From contig CAXTBW010000002.1 of assembly GCA_964242925.1 (NCBI GenBank), positions 1-64,000 of the forward strand: a stretch of DNA of 64,000 nt. Reading direction: 5' to 3'. The DNA comes from LMUY01 sp964242925 (lineage in GTDB: Bacteria; Pseudomonadota; Alphaproteobacteria; Acetobacterales; Acetobacteraceae). Made by a program: the position numbers and the translations under genes. Shown here piece after piece: positions 16,455 to 25,668 of this stretch (positions within the stretch are counted from its first letter, which is position 1; each line of letters begins with the position of its first letter). Under the pieces are notes generated by a model. That model searched no databases, had not been told where the DNA came from, and saw nothing but the letters and a program-made list of their open reading frames with translations.

Positions 16455-17753
16455 TCACTGCCGCAGTTTCTCTCGCAGCGTGCCGTGTGCGTATTCCCGC
16501 TGCACCAGCCCGCGCTTCTGCAGCTCAGGCACAAGCAAGCGGCCGAACTCCTCGAACATGATAGGCGACACCGTGGGCCAGACGGCGAAGCCGTCGCACC
16601 CGCCGGCCTCGAAGACGTCCTGCATCTTGTCCGCAACCGACACTGGCGTGCCGACGACCACGCTCCGCGGCTTGCGCACATTGGCCGCATAGCTTTCACC
16701 GGCCTCGCGCGCCCGGCGCTGGAGGCTTTCGTCGATGCCGCCAATACCCGCGTTGCCCTTGGCCTCGGCGACCGACTCGGGCGACTGGTGCCGCCCGAGG
16801 TCGGCGCCGACCATGGTCGAGTTGTGCGCCAGAACCAGATCAATGTCGGCCAGCGCGTCCAGTTGAGCGGCCCGGTCCGCAGCGTGGGACTCTGTCTCTC
16901 CCAGGACTACGCCGAGCGAGTTCAGCACGGCGCAGTCCTCCCGAGGGCGGCCGATCGCATCCATCCGCCCTCGTATGTCCTCGGAAAATGCCACGCTGGC
17001 CGCCTTCGTGCCGCCGCTGGCGAAAATCATCTCCGCCCAGCGAGCGGCGAACGCCCGGCCGCGGGGCGAGGCGCCCGCCTGCAGGAAGACCGGGCGCACC
17101 TGCGGGCTGCGCGGCATGGCGAGCGGGCCCTTGGTGCGAACGTACCGCCCTGCATAGTCGGCGTAGCGGATCTTGTCCGGGTCGGCGAACAGGCCGCTCT
17201 CGCGGTCCAGCACCAGCGCGTCGGCGTCCCAGCACTCCCACAAGGCGCAGCACGCCTCCAGGACCTCGTCCGCCTGGTCGTAACGCATGTCCTTCGGCGG
17301 CAGCGCGTCCATCCCGAAATTGCGGGCCTCCATGTCGGTGGCGGAGGTCACCACGTTCCACGCCGCCCGCCCGCCGCTCAGCAGGTCGAGGGAGGCGAGC
17401 ATGCGCGCCAGCAGGTAGGGCGGATGGAAGGTCGTGGACAGCGTGGCGCCAAGGCCGAGATGCTCGGTGACGCGAGCCATCAGCGGCAAGACGAGCATGG
17501 GGTCGAGGTAGCTGATCTGACCGCCGCGCTGGACGTAGGTGCGGAAATGGCCGCCATAGACGTCCGGGATGCCGAACGTGTCGGCGAAGAACGCCGCGTC
17601 GAAGCGCGCCTCCTCCAAGGTGCGCGCGAGCTGCTCGTAGCGCCGCGGGTCGAAGATGTCGTGCAGCGCCGCCGCCGGGTGCCGCCAGCCGCCAGCATGG
17701 GTCGCGGTCGGCCCCGTCTTGACGTAGGCCGCCAGTTTCATCCTTCTCGGCAT
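16455..17753 (-). CDS. LLM-class flavin-dependent monooxygenase, NtaA/SnaA/DszA type
   Basis: The 432-residue protein matches the two-component FMNH2-dependent monooxygenases of the bacterial-luciferase superfamily: MKLAAYVKTGPTATHAGGWR, EEARFDAAFFAD, ATLSTTFHPPYLLARML, SGGRAAWNVVTS and PVFLQAGASPRGRAFAARWA. Relatives act on nitrilotriacetate, pristinamycin II or organosulfur compounds and need a separate flavin reductase. The start at 17753 has GAGG six bases upstream. It is divergent from a complete Dpp-type ABC transporter, a pairing that suggests uptake and oxidative cleavage of an organic nutrient, possibly an organosulfur source. Confidence 0.9.
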   Translation of the reverse strand: MPRRMKLAAYVKTGPTATHAGGWRHPAAALHDIFDPRRYEQLARTLEEARFDAAFFADTFGIPDVYGGHFRTYVQRGGQISYLDPMLVLPLMARVTEHLGLGATLSTTFHPPYLLARMLASLDLLSGGRAAWNVVTSATDMEARNFGMDALPPKDMRYDQADEVLEACCALWECWDADALVLDRESGLFADPDKIRYADYAGRYVRTKGPLAMPRSPQVRPVFLQAGASPRGRAFAARWAEMIFASGGTKAASVAFSEDIRGRMDAIGRPREDCAVLNSLGVVLGETESHAADRAAQLDALADIDLVLAHNSTMVGADLGRHQSPESVAEAKGNAGIGGIDESLQRRAREAGESYAANVRKPRSVVVGTPVSVADKMQDVFEAGGCDGFAVWPTVSPIMFEEFGRLLVPELQKRGLVQREYAHGTLREKLRQ

Positions 17754-17967
17754 GCTGCACCTCAGTCGGGCTGCTCGACGCGGTTGGCCTCAAGGGCGAG
17801 GGGCTCCGTATCCAAGCACAGGATGTAGCAGATGGCCCCGTCGTGAGCACGACCCTGCCGCCATGCCGCCGCCCAGCACGAACGCTCGAGGTTGCCGTCG
17901 TCCTGGCACGCAGCGTGCTGGCCTGCCTCCCGCGGACTTCGCCATCAATGACCTCGGAGCATGAGTC

Positions 17968-19512
17968 ATGACCCCTCTGTCCCGTCGCAGCGTGCTCTCA
18001 ACCGGGGCCGCGCTCGCGACGTTCCCGGTTGCGTCCAATGCGCAGCAGGCGGCTCGCGGCGGCACGTTGCGCGTCTCCGTGGACCAGGCGGCCTCCGTCC
18101 TGAACCCGCTGCTCGCCCGGGTGAACCCGGAGTATCTCGTCTGCGAGATGCTCTACAGCGGGTTGACCCGGCTGGCGCCGGACATGACGGCGATCCCGGA
18201 CCTGGCCGCGTCCTGGAGCCATGATGATACCCTGGCGCAGTGGACCTTCAAGCTCCGCGAGGGCCTGCGCTTCCATGACGGCGCGTCGTGCATGGCGCGA
18301 GACGTCGCGGCCACGTTCGCGGCGATCATGGACCCGAAGACCGCCTCGCCCGCGCGCGCCAACATCGGCCCGGTGGACAAGGTGGAGGCGCTCGACGCTG
18401 CGACCGTGCGCTTCACGTTGAAGACGCCGTATGCCGACCTGCCAGTGGCGCTCGCCTACACCAACGCCAAGATCGTCCCCGCCTCGATGGCGTCCGGCGA
18501 CCTCGCGCAGCTGTCGCGCAAGGCGGTGGGCACGGGGCCATTCAAGCTCGTCTCGTTCGAGCCCGACCGGCAGATCACCGTCGTCCGCAACGAGGCCTAC
18601 TGGGACGCGCCGCGCCCCTACGTCGACCGCGTGGAGGTGGTCGTCTATCCCGACCCAACGGCAGAGGCGTCCGCCCTGCTCGCGGGCGACGTCGACCTGA
18701 TGGCGACCACGGCCGCGACCGAGTTCGGACGCCTGGACGGCGCCGATGGCGTGGCGCCGCTGCGCGTGCCGTCCGGGCAGTTCCTGAACATCAACATGGG
18801 CTGCGACCAGAAGCCCTTCGGCGATGCGCGAGTGCGCCAGGCGTTGGCCCTGACCATGGACCGGGACTCGATGGTCGGCTTCGTGGCGCAAGGATACGGC
18901 ACGCCCGGCAACGACTCGCCGATGAACGCCGCCTACCATTTCCACCAGCCGCAACCGCTCCGCAAGCCGGATATCGCCACGGCCAAGAAGCTGCTGGCGG
19001 ATGCCGGGTACGCCACCGGGCTCGACCTCACGTTGATCGCGTCCGACACGCCAGGCACCCGCACCCAATTGGGGTTGGCCGTGCGGGAGATGGCTAAGCC
19101 CGCCGGGTTCCGCATCAACGTGCAGACCATGCCGCACGCCACCTATCTCGATCAGGTTTGGAAGAAAGGCTCGTTCTACGTCGGCTTCTACAACATGCAG
19201 GCGACGGCGGACGCCATCTTCTCGCTGCTCTACACCTCGGACGCCGCCTGGAACGAGACGCGCTGGAACAACGCCGAATTCGACGCGCTGGTCGCCCAGG
19301 CCCGCGGGACCGCGGACGAGGCCACGCGTAGGGACGCCTATGGCAAGGCGCAGGCGCTGATGCACGACCAGGCGCCGTCGGTCATCCCAGTGTTCTTCGA
19401 CCTGCTCGGGGCGCGCCGGTCCTACGTCCAAGGCTACACGCTGCATCCTCGCGGGGCGGTGTTCCGGCTCGATCTCGTTTCGCTGGGCAAGGACGCGCCA
19501 AGGCGCGGCTGA
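17968..19512 (+). CDS. ABC transporter substrate-binding protein, family 5 (Dpp/Opp type)
   Basis: The 514-residue protein begins with a Tat-like signal, SRRSVLSTGAALATFPVAS, with a probable Ala-x-Ala cleavage site before QQAARGG. Family-5 features include NPLLARVNPEYLVCEMLYSG, WTFKLREGLRFHDG, VGTGPFKLVSFEPDR and DARVRQALALTMDRD. It is the first gene of a four-gene importer operon, with permease, permease and fused ATPase following. GGAG lies upstream of the ATG at 17968. The ligand is unknown. Confidence 0.93.
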   Translation: MTPLSRRSVLSTGAALATFPVASNAQQAARGGTLRVSVDQAASVLNPLLARVNPEYLVCEMLYSGLTRLAPDMTAIPDLAASWSHDDTLAQWTFKLREGLRFHDGASCMARDVAATFAAIMDPKTASPARANIGPVDKVEALDAATVRFTLKTPYADLPVALAYTNAKIVPASMASGDLAQLSRKAVGTGPFKLVSFEPDRQITVVRNEAYWDAPRPYVDRVEVVVYPDPTAEASALLAGDVDLMATTAATEFGRLDGADGVAPLRVPSGQFLNINMGCDQKPFGDARVRQALALTMDRDSMVGFVAQGYGTPGNDSPMNAAYHFHQPQPLRKPDIATAKKLLADAGYATGLDLTLIASDTPGTRTQLGLAVREMAKPAGFRINVQTMPHATYLDQVWKKGSFYVGFYNMQATADAIFSLLYTSDAAWNETRWNNAEFDALVAQARGTADEATRRDAYGKAQALMHDQAPSVIPVFFDLLGARRSYVQGYTLHPRGAVFRLDLVSLGKDAPRRG

Positions 19513-19514
19513 CC

Positions 19515-20459
19515 GTGGCTCTGTGGCTTGCCCGGCGGTTCGGCTTCGTCGCCTACACGCTCCTCATCGTCTCCGTGCTGGTGTTCGGCATCACGCAATT
19601 GCTGCCAGCCGACGCCGCCATGACGCTGCTTGGCGAGAACGCCACGCCCGCCGCATTGGCCGCCGTGCGCGTGCGGCTGGGCCTGAACGACCCGGCCCTC
19701 GTGCAGTATTGGCGCTGGCTGGGAGCCATGGCTTCGGGTGATTTCGGCACGTCGATGCGAACCGGGCAGCCCGTCGCGCCGACCTTGCTTCTGGCGCTCG
19801 GCCGGTCGCTGCTGCTGGCCGGGCTGTCGCTCTCGCTGGTGCTGGTGATGGCGGTCCCGCTTGGCCTGGTGGCGGCGCTGCGCCGCGGCGGCGTGGTCGA
19901 CGTGCTTGCCGGGCTGGTCTCGTACGCAGGCGTTTCGCTGCCGGAGTTCGTCACGGGCGCCCTGCTGCTCATCGCGCTGGCCGACAAGCTTCGCTGGCTG
20001 CCCGCCACCGGCTACGTGCCGCTGACGGACGATCCGGTGGACGGGCTGCGCCACCTGGTCCTGCCGGTCCTGACCGTGTCCGCCATCCTGGTGGCGCACG
20101 TGTCCCGCATGGTCCGCTCCGAGACGATCGACGTCCTGCACAGCGACTACATCCGCGCGGCCAGGTTGAAGGGCCTGCCGCCGGGCCGGGTGGTGTTCGG
20201 GCACGCGCTGCGGAACGCGTTGCTCCCCGTCGTCACCATCGTGGCGCTGGACGTCGGGTACCTGCTCGGCGGCATCATCGTGGTGGAGGAGATCTTCGCC
20301 ATCCCCGGGGTCGGTCGCGCCTTGATCGCGGCAGTCCAGTCGCGCGACCTGCCCACCATCCAGGCGGGCGCGGTGCTCATGGCGGCCACCTACGCCGTCG
20401 TGAACTTCGCGGCGGACGTCGCCTACGTCCTGCTCGACCCGCGCATCCGCCTTGACTGA
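19515..20459 (+). CDS. ABC transporter permease, DppB type
   Basis: This is a 314-residue inner-membrane permease with the N-terminal RRFGFVAYTLLIVSVLVFGI segment of DppB/OppB proteins, about six membrane spans, and the EAA-type cytoplasmic loop DYIRAARLKGLPPGRVVFGH. It starts with GTG at 19515, three bases after the upstream stop, and overlaps the next gene by eight bases. It should pair with the permease at 20452-21282. Confidence 0.93.
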   Translation: MALWLARRFGFVAYTLLIVSVLVFGITQLLPADAAMTLLGENATPAALAAVRVRLGLNDPALVQYWRWLGAMASGDFGTSMRTGQPVAPTLLLALGRSLLLAGLSLSLVLVMAVPLGLVAALRRGGVVDVLAGLVSYAGVSLPEFVTGALLLIALADKLRWLPATGYVPLTDDPVDGLRHLVLPVLTVSAILVAHVSRMVRSETIDVLHSDYIRAARLKGLPPGRVVFGHALRNALLPVVTIVALDVGYLLGGIIVVEEIFAIPGVGRALIAAVQSRDLPTIQAGAVLMAATYAVVNFAADVAYVLLDPRIRLD

Positions 20460-21282
20460 CACCGTCCGACGCTTCCTGCGGACGCCGCAGGGTCTGCTCG
20501 GGCTCGCGCTATTGGTCATCCTGGTGGTCGTATGCGCCGCCGGACCGTGGCTGGCGCCCTACGATCCCGAGCAGATCGATTTTCTCGGCCGTTTCGCCGC
20601 GCCCTCGCCCCGGCACTGGTTCGGCGGCGACCAGTTGGGACGCGACGTGCTGTCCCGCGTGCTCGCCGGCGGCCGCAAGACGCTGACGCTTGCCGTGCTG
20701 GCAACGGTGGCCGGCTCCGGGGTGGGCGCCCTGCTGGGCACTGGGTCCGCCTATCTCGGCGGCCGCGCCGACGAGGCGATCATGCGCACCATCGATGCCG
20801 TGATGGCTATCCCCGGGCTGCTGCTCGCGCTGTTGATCGTGAGCACGTTGGGAGCCAGCAGCGCCAACGCAGCGCTTGCGGTGGCCATCGCGTTCGTGCC
20901 CGCCATGGCGCGCATCACCCGCAGTGCGGCGCTGGCTTCGCGTCGACAGGATTACGTCTCCGCCGCGATCGCCCGCGGCGAAGGGGCGAGCTGGATCGTG
21001 CTGGCGGAAATGCTGCCCAACGTGGTTGCGCCGGTGGTGGTCGAGACCACGATCCGGATCGCTTTCGCGATCATGCTGTTCGCCACCCTGTCCTTTCTAG
21101 GCTTGGGAGCGCAGGCGCCAGCCTCCGACTGGGGGCTCATGGCCGCCGAAGCGCGCCGCTTCCTGCACCAGGCGCCCTGGACCATGATCGCCCCGGCCAG
21201 CGCCATCGCGCTCGCCGCAGTCGGCTTCAACCTGTTCGGCGACGGGCTGCGCGATGCGCTGAACCCGCGGGACGAGCGGTGA
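20452..21282 (+). CDS. ABC transporter permease, DppC type
   Basis: The 276-residue permease has an N-terminal span (LLGLALLVILVVVCAAGPWL), the family motif HWFGGDQLGRDVLSRVLAGGR and an EAA loop, DYVSAAIARGEGASWIVLAE. It starts with TTG at 20452 inside the end of the upstream permease gene and overlaps the ATPase gene through GTGA at its stop. These overlaps support a single operon. Confidence 0.92.
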   Translation: MTDTVRRFLRTPQGLLGLALLVILVVVCAAGPWLAPYDPEQIDFLGRFAAPSPRHWFGGDQLGRDVLSRVLAGGRKTLTLAVLATVAGSGVGALLGTGSAYLGGRADEAIMRTIDAVMAIPGLLLALLIVSTLGASSANAALAVAIAFVPAMARITRSAALASRRQDYVSAAIARGEGASWIVLAEMLPNVVAPVVVETTIRIAFAIMLFATLSFLGLGAQAPASDWGLMAAEARRFLHQAPWTMIAPASAIALAAVGFNLFGDGLRDALNPRDER

Positions 21283-22862
21283 GCCCGCTGCTGGACATAG
21301 CGGGCTACTCGCTCGGCTATCGCGCGCCCGGCGGCGGCGTCGCCGCCGTGCTGCAGGGCATCGACCTGCAGGTCGGACCCGGCGAGGTCGTGGGCCTGGT
21401 CGGAGAGTCGGGCTCGGGCAAGACAAGCCTGGCCTGTGCGGTCATGCGCGCTCTGCCCGCGAACGCGCGGGAACAGGGCGGCAGCATGCGGTTCGGCAGC
21501 CAGGATCTGCGATCCCTCAGCGAAAGCGCGATGCGCCGTGTGCGCGGCAAGCGAATCGGGTTCGTGTTCCAGGACCCGGCGGCGGCGTTGAATCCCACTC
21601 TAACGCTGGGCCGCCAGGTCACGGAGATGCTGCGTTTGCACCGCGGTTTGGACGGCCCGGCCGCACGGGCGGCGGCGATCGAGGCGCTCGGTCATGTCGG
21701 GCTGCGCCACCCGGACGCGTTCATGCGGCGCTATCCGCACCAGGTGTCCGGCGGCGAGAAGCAGCGGGTGGTGATCGCCGCCGCGTTTGCCGCCAGCCCG
21801 GAGCTGGTGATCTTCGACGAGCCGACAACCGCGCTGGATGTGATCACCGGCGCCCGCATCCTGGACCTGTTCGCCCAGTTGCGGGCGGAGACCGGAGTGG
21901 CGGGGCTGTACATCTCCCACGATCTGGCGCTGGTTGCCCGGGTGGCGGATCGAGTGGCGGTATTGGAGCGTGGCCGCATCGTGGAGCAGGCGCCGGCGCG
22001 TCGCATCTTCGTGGCGCCTGTGGCCGACTACACGCGTGAGCTCGTCGCAGCCGTGCCCCGTCCTGACCGCGTTCTGCCAACGGGCACGCCCGGCGCCACC
22101 CTGCTGGAACTCGCGCGGATCGAGGTCTGCTACGCCAAGCGCCGCCTGTTCGGCCCGGCTCCAGCGCCCACCGTGAAAGGCGTGAGCCTGGCGATCCGGC
22201 GGGGAGAAATCCTCGGACTGGTGGGCGAATCCGGCTCTGGCAAGTCCACGGTGGCGCGCGCCATCACCGGGCTCGCGCCGTTCACGGGTGAACTCAGGCT
22301 GGAGGGACAGCCAGTCGCGCCGGGCAGGGGCATGGGTCGCGCTTACCGGCGCGCGGTGCAGATCGTGTTCCAGCATCCGGACGCCTCGCTGAACCCGCGT
22401 CACCGGATAGGGCTGCAATTGGCCCGGCCGCTGCGCCTCTATGGCGGCAGCGCGGCAGACATCCCGCGACTGCTGGACCGGGTGCGGCTGCCTGCCGGGT
22501 ACGCCAGCCGCTACCCGCACCAACTCTCCGGCGGGGAGAAGCAGCGCGTCGCCATCGCCCGCGCCTTCGCCGCGCGTCCGGCGCTGGTCATCTGCGACGA
22601 GATCACCGCCCCGCTCGATGTCAGCGTGCAGGCCAGCGTCGTCGAGCTGCTGCTGGAACTGCATCGCGAAGAAGGAACCGCCTATTTGTTCATCACGCAC
22701 GACCTCAACCTGGTGCGGCAGATCGCCCATCGCATCGCCGTCATGCAGCACGGCGCGCTGGTGGACCTGCTCGGCGCCGGGGCGATCGGGGCCGGTGAGG
22801 GCGGCCCGTATACCCGCGCGCTTATCGAGGCCACACCCCAGCCCCCAGGGCTGGCGCCGTAA
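21279..22862 (+). CDS. Fused dual ABC ATPase (DppD-DppF type)
   Basis: One 527-residue polypeptide carries two nucleotide-binding domains. The first has GESGSGKTS, VSGGEKQRV and LVIFDEPTTALD; the second has GESGSGKST, LSGGEKQRVAIARAFA and LVICDEITAPLDVSVQ. Separate DppD and DppF proteins are thus fused, a known variant in Proteobacteria. The second Walker B extension reads DEITA rather than DEPTS. The start is the GTG at 21279, overlapping the upstream stop; the frame is open much further back (from 20532) but only as antisense-free overlap with the permease gene. Confidence 0.93.
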   Translation: MSPLLDIAGYSLGYRAPGGGVAAVLQGIDLQVGPGEVVGLVGESGSGKTSLACAVMRALPANAREQGGSMRFGSQDLRSLSESAMRRVRGKRIGFVFQDPAAALNPTLTLGRQVTEMLRLHRGLDGPAARAAAIEALGHVGLRHPDAFMRRYPHQVSGGEKQRVVIAAAFAASPELVIFDEPTTALDVITGARILDLFAQLRAETGVAGLYISHDLALVARVADRVAVLERGRIVEQAPARRIFVAPVADYTRELVAAVPRPDRVLPTGTPGATLLELARIEVCYAKRRLFGPAPAPTVKGVSLAIRRGEILGLVGESGSGKSTVARAITGLAPFTGELRLEGQPVAPGRGMGRAYRRAVQIVFQHPDASLNPRHRIGLQLARPLRLYGGSAADIPRLLDRVRLPAGYASRYPHQLSGGEKQRVAIARAFAARPALVICDEITAPLDVSVQASVVELLLELHREEGTAYLFITHDLNLVRQIAHRIAVMQHGALVDLLGAGAIGAGEGGPYTRALIEATPQPPGLAP

Positions 22863-22929
22863 CGGATTTCTGACGGCAGGCAAGATCGGCTGCGCCAGGC
22901 AGGCGTCGGTGGATCGGTGCGAAACTGTT

Positions 22930-24309
22930 CTAGATGCGGAGCCGCGCCCCGCTCACCAATGCGCCGAACCCGGCGATGACGGTGGCGACGATGAGCGCAA
23001 CCTCGGTCCCGTTGGCCGGAAAGCGGCCGAACGCCAGCGCCACCAGCGCCGCGCCGACGGTCTGTCCGAACAGCCGCGCCGTGCCGAGCATCCCGCTCGC
23101 GCCGCCGGTCCGCGCGGGTGGCGCAGACGAGATGATGGCGCGGTTGTTGGGCGACTGGAAAAATCCGAACCCGAAGCCGCACAGGCTCAGCCGCCATACG
23201 ATGTCGAGCGGGGCCGCGTGCGCAGGCAGCAGATCGAGCGCGAGCAGACCCAAGGTGAACACGGACAAACCGACCAGGCCCAGCATCCCGGCGGAGTGAC
23301 GATCCGCCAGCCTGCCGGCAATTGGCGCGATGATGGCGGTCGTGACGAGCCACGGCGTCATCAGCAGCCCCGTCGTCACTGCGTCATACCCCTGCACGTT
23401 CTGCAGGAAGAAAGGCAGGGCTACGAAGGCCATCATCTGCGCCATGAAAGAGCAGACGGAGGTGGCGACCGATAGCCGGAACAGCGGGATCCGCAGGAGA
23501 TCCACCGGCAGCAACGGGGCGCGCAGGGAGAGCTGACGCTTCACCAGCACGGCGCCGCTCACCAGCGCCGCGACCAGCTCGATGGCCGCGAACAGCGCGC
23601 TCTCGCCGTGCGCGAAGCCGCCGATGCCGATGATGAGCAGGCCGAAGAAGAAGGCGTTCAGCACGGCGCTCGGACTGTCGAAGCCGTATCCGGAGCGGGG
23701 CGTCAGCGGCAGCGTACGCAGCGCGATGGCGAAAGCGATGAGGCCGATCGGGACGTTGACCGCGAATAGCCAGGGCCAACTCGCAACCGAGAGGATGGCG
23801 GATGCGACCGTCGGCCCCGCGGCGGACGAGACGGCGGCGACCAGCGCGTTGATCCCCATCCCGCGGCCGAGCAGCGCGCGCGGGTAGACGAACCGGGTCA
23901 ACGCGCTGTTGACGCTCATGATCCCCGCGGCGCCCAACCCCTGCAACACGCGCGCGGCCGTCAGCGTCGCCAAGCTGTCGGACAGGGCGCAGCCGAGGGA
24001 CGCCAAGGTGAACACCGCCAGCCCGACCCAGTAGACTCGGCGGAATCCGTAAATCTCGCCCAACGAGGCAAGTGGCAGGAGGGTGAGAGTCACCGCCAAC
24101 TGATAAGCGTTGATGACCCAAATCGAGGCGGAGGAGGACGCGTGCACGTCCCGCGCAATCGAGGGCAGGGCGACGTTGGCGATGGCGCCGTCCATCACCG
24201 CCATGCATACGGCGAGACCGATGGTCAGGACCGCCCAGTATCGCTGCGGAATTGGGACGCCGTCCGGCGTGGCGGCCGGGTCGACGTTCAACGGGCTACG
24301 AGCGGACAT
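22930..24309 (-). CDS. MFS transporter, DHA2 (EmrB-like) drug-exporter type
   Basis: The protein has about 459 residues and 12 to 14 membrane spans. It shows the family-typical AVCMAVMDGAIANVALPSIA with an Asp in span 1, WVINAYQLAVTLTLLPLASL, and the antiporter motif region LQGLGAAGIMSVNSAL. The start at 24309 (Met-Ser-Ala-Arg) is preferred because the frame upstream to 24420 encodes a low-complexity segment not expected in the family. It is convergent with the fused ABC ATPase gene. The substrate is unknown; efflux of small organics is likely. Confidence 0.9.
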   Translation of the reverse strand: MSARSPLNVDPAATPDGVPIPQRYWAVLTIGLAVCMAVMDGAIANVALPSIARDVHASSSASIWVINAYQLAVTLTLLPLASLGEIYGFRRVYWVGLAVFTLASLGCALSDSLATLTAARVLQGLGAAGIMSVNSALTRFVYPRALLGRGMGINALVAAVSSAAGPTVASAILSVASWPWLFAVNVPIGLIAFAIALRTLPLTPRSGYGFDSPSAVLNAFFFGLLIIGIGGFAHGESALFAAIELVAALVSGAVLVKRQLSLRAPLLPVDLLRIPLFRLSVATSVCSFMAQMMAFVALPFFLQNVQGYDAVTTGLLMTPWLVTTAIIAPIAGRLADRHSAGMLGLVGLSVFTLGLLALDLLPAHAAPLDIVWRLSLCGFGFGFFQSPNNRAIISSAPPARTGGASGMLGTARLFGQTVGAALVALAFGRFPANGTEVALIVATVIAGFGALVSGARLRI

Positions 24310-24646
24310 GGATGCGTCGCATCCTGACACGGCCTGCCCGTCCACCTCAAACCGGCCATCGCTGTCCAGGGGCGAAGCAGGCGGACGAGCCTCGGCGGTT
24401 GTCCGGCCTGACGATGGCAACGTCGTAGGACCCGTCCGTTGCGCCGGGTTTTCCCACTGCGTTCTCTCCCTGAGGCCTGGCGGATAGGTGGCCCGAACGG
24501 ACCAGAGCCGGGCGCGAGTGTTCGCGAAGGACGAGGCGGTCCGTCAAGTCGCGAAGCCGCTCCTCGCCGTTGGACCGTTTACTCCATCAGCGAGCCGCAT
24601 TGGCTGCATTCCCGGTGCGTGCTTGCAGTGAACTCAGTCTCGAACG
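24310..24646. other. Intergenic region between MFS exporter and LysR gene
   Basis: About 337 bases lie between the preferred start of the exporter gene and the stop of the LysR-type gene. The in-frame extension of the exporter to 24420 falls here. I see no hairpin with a U-run, no repeat and no convincing small gene. Confidence 0.4.
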
Positions 24647-25513
24647 TCAGCTGCCGAGTATCCAGCGTCGAAAGGTCGCCACGTCCGGACGGTCGCCATC
24701 ACCGGCGCGGCTAACGAGGTAGTACGACTCGTTCGTCTTCACCACGAGCGGGTGCAAAGCCACGAGCCTGCCTGAGTGCAGGTCGTCCGCCACGAGCGCC
24801 GTATGGCCTAGAGCCACGCCTAAACCGTCGATCGCCGCCTGGTAAGCCAAGGAGGAATTTCCGAACGTGAGGCTTTCTCGCAGGACCGAAGGCGCAACCC
24901 CCGCCGCTTCGAACCAAGTTGGCCAGTCATGGGGCCGCTTGAGCGAATGGAGCAACGTCCGATTGGCCGCCGCCTCTGGCGAGGCGAGCATTGGCTGCTG
25001 CGCGCCTCCGACCGCGATCAGCTCGATCGGGAACAACTTCTCGTAACGTAGACCAGATTTATGCCCCGGTGGAATCTGGATGGTGAGGTCGACATCCTCC
25101 TCGGTCATGTCGACCAGCGTGCTCGTGGTCGTGACCTCGACATCGATCACCGGATGCAGCTCGTGGAAGCGGGCCAGACGCCCCATCAGCCATTTCACCG
25201 CAACCGTCGGGAACAGCCGGATCCGCACGGATCGACGGTCGTTGGCGACGAGGCGCTGCCGGGTCGCGGCCTCGATCTGCTCGAACGCGCCGTGGATCGC
25301 CCTGGCATAGTCCTGTCCAGCTTGTGTAAGCGTCAGCTCCCGCGGACCCCGGGTGAAAAGCGCCGTTCCCAAGAACGCCTCCAGTTGACCGATGTGGCGG
25401 CTGACGGCGCCTTGCGACACATGCAGGATGTGCGCGGCATCCGTGAAGGTGCGTGCCCGGGCCGCGACCTCGAACGCCCGCAGCGAGTTCAATGGCGGCA
25501 GTTGCCGGGTCAC
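24647..25513 (-). CDS. LysR-family transcriptional regulator, GcvA-like
   Basis: The 288-residue regulator has the GcvA-type N-terminus RQLPPLNSLRAFEVAARART and an HTH with DAAHILHVSQGAVSRHI. The effector domain includes VRIRLFPTVAVKWLM and EEDVDLTIQI. The GTG at 25513 is chosen because GGAGG lies five bases upstream and GcvA-type proteins start at this point; the open frame extends to 25600. It is divergent from the MFS transporter at 25669, its likely target. Confidence 0.9.
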   Translation of the reverse strand: MTRQLPPLNSLRAFEVAARARTFTDAAHILHVSQGAVSRHIGQLEAFLGTALFTRGPRELTLTQAGQDYARAIHGAFEQIEAATRQRLVANDRRSVRIRLFPTVAVKWLMGRLARFHELHPVIDVEVTTTSTLVDMTEEDVDLTIQIPPGHKSGLRYEKLFPIELIAVGGAQQPMLASPEAAANRTLLHSLKRPHDWPTWFEAAGVAPSVLRESLTFGNSSLAYQAAIDGLGVALGHTALVADDLHSGRLVALHPLVVKTNESYYLVSRAGDGDRPDVATFRRWILGS

Positions 25514-25668
25514 AAACGCCTCCGACGAGGGAGGTCGCAGTGTAGACGAGCCATCAAGAAAAGTCATGCCGCGGATGAGAAGATTGGCATGTTGCCGCAT
25601 GGGGCAGGATGCCTATCGTTGCGGACTGTCCGGCGTTGAACGACCGGAAGCATCAGGGGAATGCGACC

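Noticed and set aside
15657..17828. A 723-codon open frame on the plus strand
   Set aside because: It covers parts of the nitroreductase-like gene in another frame and the antisense of the monooxygenase; no domain is recognisable.
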